Below, piece by piece: positions 11,401-17,529 of a DNA stretch of 64,000 nt. Both the position numbers and the translations under genes were made by a program. The notes beneath the pieces were generated by a model, which searched no databases, was not told the origin of the DNA, and was given only the letters and a program-made list of their open reading frames with translations. The DNA is from Actinomadura sp. K4S16. GTDB lineage: Bacteria; Actinomycetota; Actinomycetes; Streptosporangiales; Streptosporangiaceae. Each line of letters begins with the position of its first letter. The first letter of the stretch is position 1. The stretch is taken from the NCBI RefSeq assembly GCF_008327685.1, contig NZ_BDDE01000010.1, positions 1-64,000 of the forward strand, given 5' to 3'.

Positions 11401-12299
11401 CCGGTCGCATCGGTGAACAGGACCTGGCCGTTTTCGACGCGCGCCGACAGTCCCTTGAGCGACAGAGGGAAGACGAAGGTGCCGGGCGCTTTGCTCGACC
11501 GGAGTACCAGAGTCTCCTTCACCGAGCCGGAGCCGATGTCGAGCTTCAGGTCGGTATCCGGTCGGACCCCCGGGTAGGTGACTCCGCGCTCTCCCGCACG
11601 GCCCGCCACGGCGGCGGCACCCTGCAGCGAGTAACCGATCTCCTGTCCCCCGCCCAGTCCCAACCGCACCACCGTGGCGGCATCGGCCGCGGGCGCGAGC
11701 CTGACATCGATCGAGTCGGCGGCGTTTCGCCAGCCCTGTGCTGGCGGTGCGCCGCCGGACTTGGACGCCGCACCGACCGGGAGGACCCGCGTGTCGATCG
11801 GCGCCCACGAGCCGTCCGGACGCCGGTAGTTGATCGGCCGCGGCGAGACCTCGGTGGACTCGGTGCCGTCGGTGTTGACGTAGGTGCGGGCGTGCGCGTC
11901 GCGGCGCTCGGGGAGCTCCCGGCTCGTCTTCGCGTCATAGCCCGACACCTTCTCGGGGTCGGGTGCCAGCGGCGCCACCACGCTCGCACTGTTCCGCGGC
12001 GGCCTGGTCGGCTTCTTCAAGGTGTTCAGCGGGTAGCGAGACCGCAGAGACCTGGGCTGCGTCCGGTTGCGCCCGGCCACGGAGATGTCTCCGCCGCGCC
12101 CCTTCGCCGAGCCCCATGCCTGCTTGGGACCGTGCGGATCCGGAAGGTCGCGCCATGCCGACAGCGCGCTGATCCCACTGCTGTCCAAGGTCGCGACGAG
12201 CATCAGGACGAGGACCACCGCGACGGCCCGGAACAGCGCCGAATGCCGCCCGCCCCGCCGCCCGCGTCCACCTCTGATCAGCCGGTTCGGCCGCACCAT
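2490..12299 (-). CDS. Giant RHS/YD-repeat polymorphic toxin with HINT domain and deaminase-like C-terminal tip
   Basis: The protein is 3269 residues. The N-terminus is basic with one hydrophobic helix (about 22-40) for export or anchoring. Then come a DNRLRE-like region (about 350-430), an Ig-like beta domain (about 550-640), an RHS-entry domain (about 780-870), and a LamG-like domain (about 980-1200, 'SYWRLGE'). Long YD repeats follow, forming the RHS cocoon, to the core motif ending 'NTIDPTGHWG' near 2676. After a glycine-rich linker, a HINT-type domain starts with 'CTGNSFVAGTGV' and ends 'PVLVHNA', the usual autocleavage module before a toxin. The last 125 residues hold HAE and CxxC motifs of the deaminase fold. 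RHS proteins enclose and deliver such tips to competitors. The ATG at 12299 has GGGAG upstream. It probably belongs with the secreted gene before it and the Sel1 gene after it. Confidence 0.93.
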   Translation of the reverse strand: MVRPNRLIRGGRGRRGGRHSALFRAVAVVLVLMLVATLDSSGISALSAWRDLPDPHGPKQAWGSAKGRGGDISVAGRNRTQPRSLRSRYPLNTLKKPTRPPRNSASVVAPLAPDPEKVSGYDAKTSRELPERRDAHARTYVNTDGTESTEVSPRPINYRRPDGSWAPIDTRVLPVGAASKSGGAPPAQGWRNAADSIDVRLAPAADAATVVRLGLGGGQEIGYSLQGAAAVAGRAGERGVTYPGVRPDTDLKLDIGSGSVKETLVLRSSKAPGTFVFPLSLKGLSARVENGQVLFTDATGRTKAVVPAGSMTDSAAKPATSSKVSYSLVTTGGVPALKVTADPQWLSDPARVFPVDLDPSVEISGGTTSLTVDSDGQTGGGQVLTIGAHSAAYLGFPGLSDKLKYHKIFGATLWMLNYDSATCRSRPVSVRPVTEAWAGQSGLKYPGPSVGAALARESFSYGHIELGATKSKCPFKPVTFNLGKGGRDLIQRWVNGTQPNYGLSVRDESSDDLGAKRFTGHDTVNPPRLIVTHSPYNASYAITDPVPNPPVTQAQSGKVKVTVTNTGSETWTPSTYYLGYRVYDDKGKLVTQQRSASLPGNVARGGKATLDAVIKPLPPGTYSIDFTMVHTGGPVFTDEQVPPIRLRIRIIDIAPVLQELYPLNGYQAPTLNPQLWATAVDLDAPPGSSLSYKYEICEKAADDNPINCFDSGYVPTYAWTVPDGKLSWNKTYLWRVFVKDAGNEVPSPRVMLQTVVPQPEITAQMAQGQEHEFEPSSGNYSTSVTDASVTTVGPELSVERTYNSLDPRRASPFGAGWTTRFDMRLTEDGDGSGNVVIDYPDGQQVRFGKNPDGTYAPPLGRQATLTVEPGKWKLTDKAGTVFEFVNGRLTSITDAAKRAVTLTYDPNTGKLARATATGNRTLTFTWSGAHVTSVSTAPVDGKALTWNYTYTGDLLTKVCGPASRCTTYDYTPGSHYRTTVLDDRPDSYWRLGEKEGVGASSQVAVNLGKDGGTYKNVTLQDAGALAGTDNTAAAFNGSSSQLDLPAGTVKKSRDLAVEVWFKNKSTGSGGPLIGYQDKPLAETSTVGVPALYTGTDGKLHGQFWSGGTISPMSSTKIVNDGKWHHAVLSAMGSTQTLYVDGQQVATLTGQTPNHLALTQNQIGAAFASTPASWPGWGSTQRRFYNGTIDEAAIYHHPLGPAQVAAHYANGLTAADQLSKVMLPSGKTAAEIDYDTDQDRVGEYTDGNGGTWKIKTPTVYGGATDLRRAVEVRDPADRPYLYETDALTGQMIRVGIPMGLDVRDEDKPQPATPTATPSPTPTYVCTTPDPGDPAFCTDLPGNTGGVPDWMGTTLAGMGIRTFEYDDQGHPTTITNENGDSVKLTYDARGNILTRTTCRTKDVCYTARYTFPTVTNPSDPRNDLPIEYRDGRSTSATDNRYKTSYTYTTTGDLQVQTNPQGGGQVKYTFTTGIESAVGGGTMPSALVLTETDPRGAVTRYAYTSAGDLAQVTDPSGLVTKYTYDAIGRLKSDTEISDSVPAGAATYYGYDDWSNLTSVTEPATTNAVTGAAQQQRTDYTYDTDGNLTRTQVSNAAGSDEPRVTTYDYDDHNLIERVTDAHDHETGYDHDRFGNLTALVDAAGNRFEYAYTARNMLAEVRLRDFDGDPEGAPDLGDHLVVEARAYDYAGRLAATTDAMGRRTEYTYYGDDLPKSTILKNFRNPDGTKRDFVLSSYEYDGAGNATKLVTGNGKNTVQNVYDNVGRVESSTLDPGGIARRIAYQYDAGGNITQETSTGAPSNVPWSTPVSNETTTYAYDTPGRVKSQTVSDGSTAHITSFTYDQRDLLTSVTDPRGNADGADKPAFTTTYRYDEIGRQTAVTSPPVAAESGGNAPSTTRPETTTGFDAFDEPTESKDPLGNITRTEYDRLGQPVKEIAPPYTPPGSTVPLTPTTTTYYDPLGQVEKVVDPRQNETRYTYDRLGRVHTLDEPGETNDDRSKTQYTYTRTGEILSTTDPSGARTEATYDDLGRASTATELERNPTPAAYTTHYTYDDSGNLLTTTSPTGAKSTATYDSANQLTKATDAAGTSTQFGYDGLGRQIRTSDGLGRTERLGYDTFGRLARSSDLKPDGTEARHTSYEYDLAGNLTGLTDPLNHTRTLDYDALNRLVKQTEPVTDTKSITTTFGYDAAGNRTRFTDGRGNATVYTVNSLGLPESIIEPSTSAHPEPVQRTWTSAYDAAGNPVKTTAPGGVVRERAFDAAGRLRTESGSGTTAPTSGRTLDYDPAGRLTKVNAASGTDTYGYDDRGLLTSAEGPSGTASWTYNGDGQPTVRSDAAGTANFGYLNGRLKTVQDGLTGTVQTLGYNAAGQPDQIDYGAGRIRAADYDDLGRITGDTLKNDQGSIVASVSYTYDDNDQTTSKTTAGTAGAAEQTYGYDQAGRLTSWSHGGDTTHYEWDDSGNRTKAGDVEATFDQRNRRLTNGSTTYTYTPRGTLATESTSGGPTTTYDFDAFDRLTTSGGTTYTYDGLDRPATRNDTPFTYAGLGTDPVADGGKRYARGPSDEPIATTQGLSTRITLSDKHDDVFGTFDPSKPLTTLTDSVAYDPFGNTTATTGTRPGIGYQGDWTDPETGQINMGARWYDPSSGSFTTRDTATLDPADGAINANRYTYANGDPLNTIDPTGHWGIPLGGLGRRIARTVKKIARIFRPGPETVILRPDRGKPNENWCANRCAGPPNDISGWSGGGGSGGGGGGRPGGRGYSPSYAGPSRAELEAARRRAQKARTDKAKRRASRKAQRNAIPVPQKLRGPDYAVPGDRSGALPGRAPGRTSGTKNVVNDNTAKQRNMRRQAIAVSGDPVANQGPAALIPVEGMGAPFVPGSGTGGASGSAGSGSSRRSAGGNGAFSWTGALRQANEFMAGLLTGVMELTPLGPILMIPGVKESLAGAAGFDAKSGSFKAGGYVVEAVSLLAGGGGGAARVAGEKGVVEGGGFLLKGVRACTGNSFVAGTGVLMADGSRKPIEDVKTGDKVEATDPETGKSKPKRVTGIIRGHGEKILVKITVDSNGKRGVETGTVTATEGHPFWVRNDHKWIVAADLKPGMWLRTSAGTHVQITATKTWNEHKKVYNLSVETDHTYYVEAGDTPVLVHNAAKPKLCFPEFDEGKTAAHAGGVFTLSGYADDVPTGFVRPSLEEIAKVQESIGKARVPFFMDNSAGDGAYYLSHAEKQAAVLRPGAEVTVTRRMCDDCFQFFTDLARATKKQHTVIDPSGPYLFKP
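2493..2867 (-). other. Predicted nucleic-acid/nucleotide deaminase toxin domain (C-terminal tip of RHS protein)
   Basis: This stretch encodes residues about 3145-3269, after the HINT domain. Visible motifs are 'LSHAEKQA' (H3217, E3219) and 'MCDDCFQFF' (C3238, C3241), the zinc ligand and proton-shuttle pattern H-x-E ... C-x-x-C of the cytidine-deaminase-like fold. Bacterial toxin deaminases of this superfamily (DddA/SCP1.201, XOO_2897, DYW-like and others) deaminate bases in DNA, RNA or nucleotides. The spacing of the motifs and the 'HAEK' form most resemble the DYW/XOO_2897 side, but subfamily and substrate cannot be settled by eye. Its lower GC content compared with the RHS body suggests tip replacement by recombination. 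Confidence 0.7.
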
Positions 12300-12363
12300 G
12301 TTCCACTCCCGGGCACGGCGCGTCCAGGACGCGCCCGTGGTCGCGATCGAGAATCGTCGGGGT

Positions 12364-12392
12364 GCGGGGCCGTCCTTGGTGGACGGCCCCGC
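12364..12392 (-). terminator. Hairpin between the secreted companion gene and the RHS gene
   Basis: GCGGGGCCGTCC (12364-12375) and GGACGGCCCCGC (12381-12392) form a perfect 12-bp stem with a five-base loop. It lies seven bases past the stop of the upstream minus-strand gene and before the RHS start. There is no U-tract, as is common for actinobacterial terminators. It may end or attenuate transcription into the RHS gene. A second, imperfect hairpin lies at about 12313-12338. Confidence 0.6.
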
Positions 12393-12398
12393 GGTGAA

Positions 12399-14828
12399 TC
12401 AGCGGGCCGCCGGAGGTTTGGGCAGCGCGCGACCTTGGAAGGTCGGAGACGTCTTGGCCAGGGCGGTGGTCTCGCCGTCCGGCTTGTAGAACCGCGATTC
12501 CTGGTTGGCGGTGCGGAACACGAACGACCATGTGGGCCCGTTCGTCGCGGAGTAGGCGAATGCCGTCGGATCCGTCGCCGGGACCGAGGTGTCGTAGTCC
12601 GGCTGCGCCTCGACCCATGCGCGCCATTGGCCGGAGCCCTGGATCGTCTCACCGGTGCTGTGGATGCGGTCGTCGGTACCGCGCACGACCACTTCGGTCT
12701 TGCCGCTTCCCGGGCTCAGCACCGCGGACGGCGAACCCGCCGCCACCAGGTCACCGACCTGCTCCCAGGTCTGCGGGAAGCTCCCGGACCCATCCTGCAT
12801 CTTGGTCAAGATGTGCCCGTCGGTGCCACGGACGAAGATCCGCAACCGGCTGCCCGGATAGGTGACCACAGACGCGTTTCCCGAGAAGCCCGGTTCGCTC
12901 AAGGAGGCACATCCCGAGACGGTGCCGCGCGCGTACAGGGCCGTGTGCCACGCGCCGGCGGCGTCCAGGAAGAAGAGCCGCAGACCGTCCGCCACCGGAA
13001 CCGCGATCGGCGCGGTGGCGGTCGAAACACCGGAGACCCCCAGGTCGATCCAGTCCTGATAGGGGTCGTTCGGGCCGTACTGTGGCAGGGCCCACAAGGA
13101 ACCGGAGCCATCGACCGCGAAGGCGACCAGTGTGTCATCCTGCCGCGCGGACGTGACAGTGGAACCCATCGGCTTGTGCACATCGATCCAGTCGCCCCAG
13201 GCCGCAGGCTCCTTTGTCACCTGCGTCCGCGACCAGACATCACCGCTGAGGTTGTGCGCCAAGACGTTGAGCCGCCCGTCAGCCTGCTCTCCCAGGGCCG
13301 GTTGCCCGTAGTAGCCCTCCTGCCCATGGATTGGCGTCCACTGGATCGATCCCAGCGCACTCGGATCGGCCTGCCCGTGCATCAGCCGCCCGATGCCGTC
13401 GGAGTAGGCGAGCTCCAACAGACCTAGCGACCCCACAGCTGAAGGCGATGCCTGCACCACCGTCGTCGGGTGGTACGGCTCCGGGTCCGCCGCCGCCTTC
13501 ACCGCCGACGTAGCCGGCGCTGCGGCACCGGTACACCCCGTAGCAGGCAATTTGAAGTATGCGAACTGATCGACCCACAGACGCACCGCTGAGGAGCTCG
13601 CATTGAGAACCGTGACCTTGCCATCGGCGCCGACCTTGGCCGGCAGGGCGCCGCTGTACGCCATCGCCTCCTGGAAGGTCACTGTGTGGGTCTCCGACGC
13701 AGCAGTGCCGGACGGGTAGACCCGGATTACGCCACTCCCCTGATTGTAAACATTGGTGATGTTCAGGTAGACACCCGAAACTCCGGACGCCGGGACGCCG
13801 CCGACTCCGAGGGGTGCCACAGTATGTGTGCCTCCCGCAGGGACCGTCACATCGTTGACGAGCCGATAGGGCGTGATGGGCAATGTCGCCGATCCTGTGA
13901 CCGCCGCCGAGGGTTTGGCGAGGTAGCCCGCGGCGTCCAGAGAGACCGTGATTGCACTGGTGCCCGTGTTCTGGATCTTGAACTTGCCGTCAGCGCCCAG
14001 GTGACCGATCACCTGGTTCTGAACCAGCAGGCTCAGACCGTAGTCCAGATTGGTGTCACCCGGCAGGGTTCCGCCGGATTCGTAGACGGTGAGTTTTCCC
14101 GTGGCGCTGCTTTTGCCTGACATCGTGAAGAGCACATCCGAAACTCCTCCCGATGGGACACCGGCCTTTCCGAGCGGAGAAACCAGGGCGTAGCCATTGG
14201 CAGGCACGCTTACCTGACCGATACGCGCCGGCTTGAGCGGTACGAGAGTGTACCCAGGCGTAGACCCTGGCAATGCCGTCGTATACCCGTGCGCGTCGGC
14301 ATAGACCCGTACCACATTGGACGAGTCGTTCTTCAGCTTGATGCTGCCGTCGGCTCCGACTTTCAGGAACAGCAGATTCTGATTATAGATCGACTTTCGG
14401 AACCGGATTGCGGTGTTGTCTTGGATCGTTACACCCGACGGGTAGGCGATCAGTTGCCCGGTACCGTCACCGCTCGTACCCTTCGCCGCTATATTGATCG
14501 CCACGGCAGCGACTCCGGAAGACGGGAGTCCCGCCACCCCCGCGACCTTCACGGTCAAGGTTGCACCTGCGGCGATGTCACTTCCGTTCACCAGTTGGCC
14601 ACGCACCTTGTACCACTGACCAGCCCCAACGGGTGCATCGGGAACGGTTTGGCTCTCCAGCGGGAGATTCCTCTTCGCCGCCGAAGCCGGCGTCAGATCG
14701 ATCGAGGAAATCAGGGTGACCATACTCAGTACGGCAGCAATTAAGACAGCGAAACGGACGCGAACGCCGATGCCCTGCAAGCCCTGGCCTTTCGTCAGGT
14801 GACCGCGAAACAGGATCCGCGCCGTCAC
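12399..14828 (-). CDS. Secreted protein with actinobacterial beta-repeats and a PLL-like propeller
   Basis: The protein is 809 residues. An N-terminal export signal ends near 'TPASAA'. Residues about 55-430 hold several copies of an actinobacterial surface repeat, recognisable from blocks such as 'GVGGVPASGVSGVYLNI', 'VYPSG' and 'KVGADGKV'. Residues about 460-800 look like a five- to seven-bladed lectin-type propeller with Trp-rich blades ('WGDWIDV', 'WEQVGDL', 'QWRAWVEA'). Such proteins bind glycans or cell walls outside the cell. The gene ends 100 bases before the giant RHS gene on the same strand, so it may help display or target that protein; this is inferred from context only. The GTG start at 14828 has a weak ribosome site. 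A TTG about 16 codons further in is possible without losing the signal peptide. Confidence 0.75.
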   Translation of the reverse strand: MTARILFRGHLTKGQGLQGIGVRVRFAVLIAAVLSMVTLISSIDLTPASAAKRNLPLESQTVPDAPVGAGQWYKVRGQLVNGSDIAAGATLTVKVAGVAGLPSSGVAAVAINIAAKGTSGDGTGQLIAYPSGVTIQDNTAIRFRKSIYNQNLLFLKVGADGSIKLKNDSSNVVRVYADAHGYTTALPGSTPGYTLVPLKPARIGQVSVPANGYALVSPLGKAGVPSGGVSDVLFTMSGKSSATGKLTVYESGGTLPGDTNLDYGLSLLVQNQVIGHLGADGKFKIQNTGTSAITVSLDAAGYLAKPSAAVTGSATLPITPYRLVNDVTVPAGGTHTVAPLGVGGVPASGVSGVYLNITNVYNQGSGVIRVYPSGTAASETHTVTFQEAMAYSGALPAKVGADGKVTVLNASSSAVRLWVDQFAYFKLPATGCTGAAAPATSAVKAAADPEPYHPTTVVQASPSAVGSLGLLELAYSDGIGRLMHGQADPSALGSIQWTPIHGQEGYYGQPALGEQADGRLNVLAHNLSGDVWSRTQVTKEPAAWGDWIDVHKPMGSTVTSARQDDTLVAFAVDGSGSLWALPQYGPNDPYQDWIDLGVSGVSTATAPIAVPVADGLRLFFLDAAGAWHTALYARGTVSGCASLSEPGFSGNASVVTYPGSRLRIFVRGTDGHILTKMQDGSGSFPQTWEQVGDLVAAGSPSAVLSPGSGKTEVVVRGTDDRIHSTGETIQGSGQWRAWVEAQPDYDTSVPATDPTAFAYSATNGPTWSFVFRTANQESRFYKPDGETTALAKTSPTFQGRALPKPPAAR

Positions 14829-15379
14829 GTAGATGCTTCGCCAACAAGATCGTCCAGGCAGTGCACTCTGACAAGATCACAGGCCGGAGGTGGCCAGAGC
14901 CCGGCCTGCGGGCATGCCCCAGCTCGCTCTAATCGACAGGCGGATCGGCGAGCACCGGCGTGATCGCGCTGGCAGCAGGACCACTCCCACACCGTCACCG
15001 AGCCGCGCAACTCAACGGCCATCACTATCTGCATAAATTTGATCACAAGAAAAGTGTCAACCTGGAGTCGCCGACGAACGTCGGGCATTACGACAGGAGG
15101 GTTTCGGCTATCACAAAGTATATTTACGGACCTACAGAATAAAGGGATCGAAGTGTTGGCCAAGTGCAATGACGAATGACCCACCCCTATCACCGTCAAG
15201 CGCTTCCTTGGCTCGCATCGGAGCCCCTACTGCCCCTCCGAGCATGGGGCCGCAGGGAGCCGATCGGGAGCCACCGTGGTCGGACTCCTCTGGACCCGCC
15301 ACGACTCCCCCGACCGTTTTCGCAGGTGAGAGGACCCCCGATCGACTTCCATCGACCTTGATCGACTGGTCTTCTGTGC
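14829..15379. other. Intergenic, no gene seen; upstream region of the RHS operon
   Basis: No convincing ORF is present. It contains an AT-richer patch (about 15020-15140) that contrasts with the surroundings and probably carries the promoter of the leftward secreted-protein/RHS unit. The right end joins a tRNA fragment, so part of this stretch may be the arm of an integrated element. No -35/-10 pair could be chosen with confidence. Confidence 0.5.
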
Positions 15380-15420
15380 CTGGGGGTCAAGGGCCGTGGG
15401 TTCAAATCCCGCTGTCCCGA
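15380..15420 (+). other. Displaced 3' half of tRNA-Pro(GGG): attachment (att) site
   Basis: The sequence matches a tRNA from the anticodon loop onward: loop CTGGGGG with anticodon GGG, 3' anticodon strand TCAAG, a short variable loop, T arm GTGGG-TTCAAAT-CCCGC, acceptor strand TGTCCCG and discriminator A. The five bases before the loop do not pair with TCAAG and no D arm or 5' acceptor strand exists upstream, so this is not a working tRNA. Integrases of actinobacterial elements use the 3' half of tRNA genes as attachment cores and leave such copies at element ends. A decayed tyrosine integrase starts 100 bases to the right and reads towards it. Confidence 0.8.
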
Positions 15421-15489
15421 CAGAGAAGGACCAGGTCAGAAGGGCTTCGGAGATCATTCCGGAACCCTTTTTCGATCTTGAAGGTCGAT

Positions 15490-15509
15490 GGGGAGCCAAA
15501 AGGGGAGCC
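15490..15509 (+). repeat. Short direct repeats, possible integrase arm-binding sites
   Basis: GGGGAGCC occurs twice (15490-15497 and 15502-15509), 12 bases apart, between the tRNA fragment and the integrase remnant. Tyrosine integrases bind short direct repeats flanking their att core, so these are candidates for arm sites. This is suggestive by position only. Confidence 0.35.
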
Positions 15510-15522
15510 ACCACCATCCGGC

Positions 15523-16170
15523 CTACGCCGACTTGCCCGGACCGAACACCGCATCGGCCCGGGTGATCGACGGCTTGAGCTGGTGCCGGTAGACCTTCCC
15601 GGTGACCGCTGGAGAGGAATGCCCGCACAGGTCGGCGATCGCCTCGATGGGCACTCCGCCGTCACTCGTGATCGATATGAACGAGTGACGCAGTTCGCGC
15701 GGCGACCAGGTCTCCCGATCCCCGCCTTCTTGGTGATTCGCCGGAGGCTCCCGCCGCACGCTCGCGGCGTCCAGCGGCTTTCCGGTCGTCAAGCAGAACA
15801 CCAGCCCGCTGTCGTGCCACGCCCCCCGCTTTGAGTCGTTCGGAGGCCTGGCGCGTGTGATGTCGACGTAGGCGTGCAGTCGCGGTGGCTGAGGCGCTTC
15901 CAGCACCGGCCTGGGCTTGTTCGAGGGTGAGGACCCGGCTCGGCCGGTCGTACCCTTGGGTGTTTTGACCAGATCGGCCACGTTCGGCATGACCATGTCG
16001 CGCGTCTGCTCCTGTCGGAGCGCGCACTTGAAGATTGCGTGCACCAGCCTCTGGCTCCGGGGCGAGAGCGTGCTGGAGAGCCCGTCGATCTACTCGTCGA
16101 CGTCGGCGGCCCGCAGGTCAGCGAGCGCGCCGCTGCCTTGTCCACATCCGAATGGGCCATCAGCACCAGT
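15523..16170 (-). pseudogene. Tyrosine recombinase (phage/ICE-type integrase), truncated with nonsense codon
   Basis: The C-terminal catalytic region is clear: 'SPRELRHSFISI' carries the R-x-x-H box, 'LCGHSS' the second His box, and 'VYRHQL' the nucleophile Tyr region. The preceding core-binding part ('LADLRAADVDE', then 'IDGLSSTLSPRSQRLVH') is interrupted by an in-frame TAG where Trp is usual, at about 16094. Between 'LHAYVDIT' and 'GLVFCLTTGKPLDA' the segment with the first catalytic Arg and several strands is missing compared with the family. The N-terminal arm-binding domain is also lost, cut off just before the next gene. The enzyme is therefore dead and the element it moved is fixed in place. 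It reads towards the tRNA-Pro fragment, as integrases usually do next to att. Confidence 0.85.
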
Positions 16171-16211
16171 AGACACTAGTGTTTTTTTGGAGTTCGTTGG
16201 ATAGTGCTCGC

Positions 16212-17240
16212 ATGAAACGTGCCGTTGCGACCGCCATCGCCGTCGTCATCGCGTCTCTTCCCGCACCCGCCCTCGCGGCCGCCCCCGAGTTGCGTACGGT
16301 CTCCCTGCCCTTCCTGTGGCCGACGGCGCGGCTCTACGACGTCACCGCCGACGGCGCGGGCGGGGTCTGGGTCGGCGGCGTGCAGGGCAAGTACTGCCTG
16401 CGCTGGGGTGATCTGTGCCCCGTGTACAACGACGGGAACCCGGTCGTGCGGCGCTGGGCGGGCTCGTCGTGGCAGGAGTATCCGCTCAACGGCTGGACGG
16501 GCCAGGGCGAGATCGCGCGAATCGCCTCGGGCGCGGGCGAGACCTGGATCGCCGGCGGACTCGGCGCCGGCGGGGGTTCGAGCACCTACGTGGCACGCTT
16601 CGACGGCTCGGCGTTCCAAAAGGTCGCGGCTCCGGCCAGGTACATCACCATGCTCGCCACCGGCCCGGCGGGCAGCTTCACCAGCGCCTGGGAGCTGGGC
16701 GGGAACGGGCTGTTCAAGCGCACCGGCGACACCTGGACCGCCGTCGACGTGCCCGGGATCGACTACGTCGCCGACCTCCAGGCGCTCACCGCGTCCGACG
16801 CATGGGCGGTCGGCTACAAGGACGGCCTGCAGCAGGTGCCCGCCGCCGCGCACTTCGACGGCGCGGTCTGGAAGAACGTCCCGCTGCCCGAGGTCAACGA
16901 CTGGTTCCGCAAGGTCGTCCCGGTCACCGCGAACGACGTCTGGGGGATCACGGCCAAGCGTTTGGCGCACTGGAACGGCACCGCATGGAGCTACATCGCG
17001 CCCCCGGCGGGGTACCCCGACCTCGGCGACCTGACCGTGGACGCGTCCGGGAACCCCTGGGTCGCGCCGGAGGCGTCCGCGCCGCCGGAGAAGCCCCCGT
17101 ACCGCTACAGCGGCGGCCAATGGGAGCCCGTGACGATCCCGGCCGGGACCGCGGTGTACGACCTGGCCGCCGTGCCCGGCGGCATCTGGGGAGTCGGAAG
17201 GCAAGGAGAGGACGACCCGGCGGCCCTCAACGGCTCCTAA
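16212..17240 (+). CDS. Secreted propeller-like protein of unknown function
   Basis: The protein is about 342 residues with a clear Sec signal peptide ending near 'APALAAA'. The mature part has repeated beta-blade patterns with G-x-W-V/D-x-W motifs ('GGVWVGGV', 'DAWAVGY', 'DVWGITA', 'NPWVAPE', 'GIWGVGR'), typical of extracellular beta-propellers with about six blades. No catalytic residues are evident; a ligand-binding or enzyme-accessory role outside the cell is possible. I chose ATG at 16212 because the signal peptide begins there; the upstream ATG at 16179 would add 11 residues that spoil it. It starts only 41 bases from the truncated integrase, so an old element boundary may lie just upstream. 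Confidence 0.7.
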   Translation: MKRAVATAIAVVIASLPAPALAAAPELRTVSLPFLWPTARLYDVTADGAGGVWVGGVQGKYCLRWGDLCPVYNDGNPVVRRWAGSSWQEYPLNGWTGQGEIARIASGAGETWIAGGLGAGGGSSTYVARFDGSAFQKVAAPARYITMLATGPAGSFTSAWELGGNGLFKRTGDTWTAVDVPGIDYVADLQALTASDAWAVGYKDGLQQVPAAAHFDGAVWKNVPLPEVNDWFRKVVPVTANDVWGITAKRLAHWNGTAWSYIAPPAGYPDLGDLTVDASGNPWVAPEASAPPEKPPYRYSGGQWEPVTIPAGTAVYDLAAVPGGIWGVGRQGEDDPAALNGS

Positions 17241-17241
17241 C

Positions 17242-17258
17242 GGCCCCTGAGTGGGGCC
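17242..17258 (+). terminator. Short GC hairpin after the propeller gene
   Basis: GGCCCC (17242-17247), loop TGAGT, GGGGCC (17253-17258) starts one base after the stop codon. It separates this gene from the converging LuxR-type gene that ends at 17530. The remaining bases up to 17529 show no supported gene. Confidence 0.4.
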
Positions 17259-17529
17259 ATCACCGAGGACACACCGCGCTGGGCGCCCCAACCGCCCGCG
17301 TCGCCAACCTCTCAGGGCAGTACAACTAGCCGGTGCGTCGTGCGCACTCGAAGGTCGGGTTGAGGGCAGGCTGCGCGCCGTGAGCGCATGGGGTGGGCGG
17401 GTTCATGATTGCGGTGGACGTCCTCGGCAGGCGGCGCCCGGACGCCCGTCGGCCCGGGAGGCGATATCGCCTGGCCGACGCGGATTCCCGCGCGGAACGG
17501 CGAACGCGTCCTTCGCTTAACGCTCCTCA

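Noticed and set aside
15361..15425. A complete tRNA gene
   Set aside because: Only the anticodon-loop-to-acceptor half exists; the sequence upstream cannot form the D arm or 5' acceptor strand.
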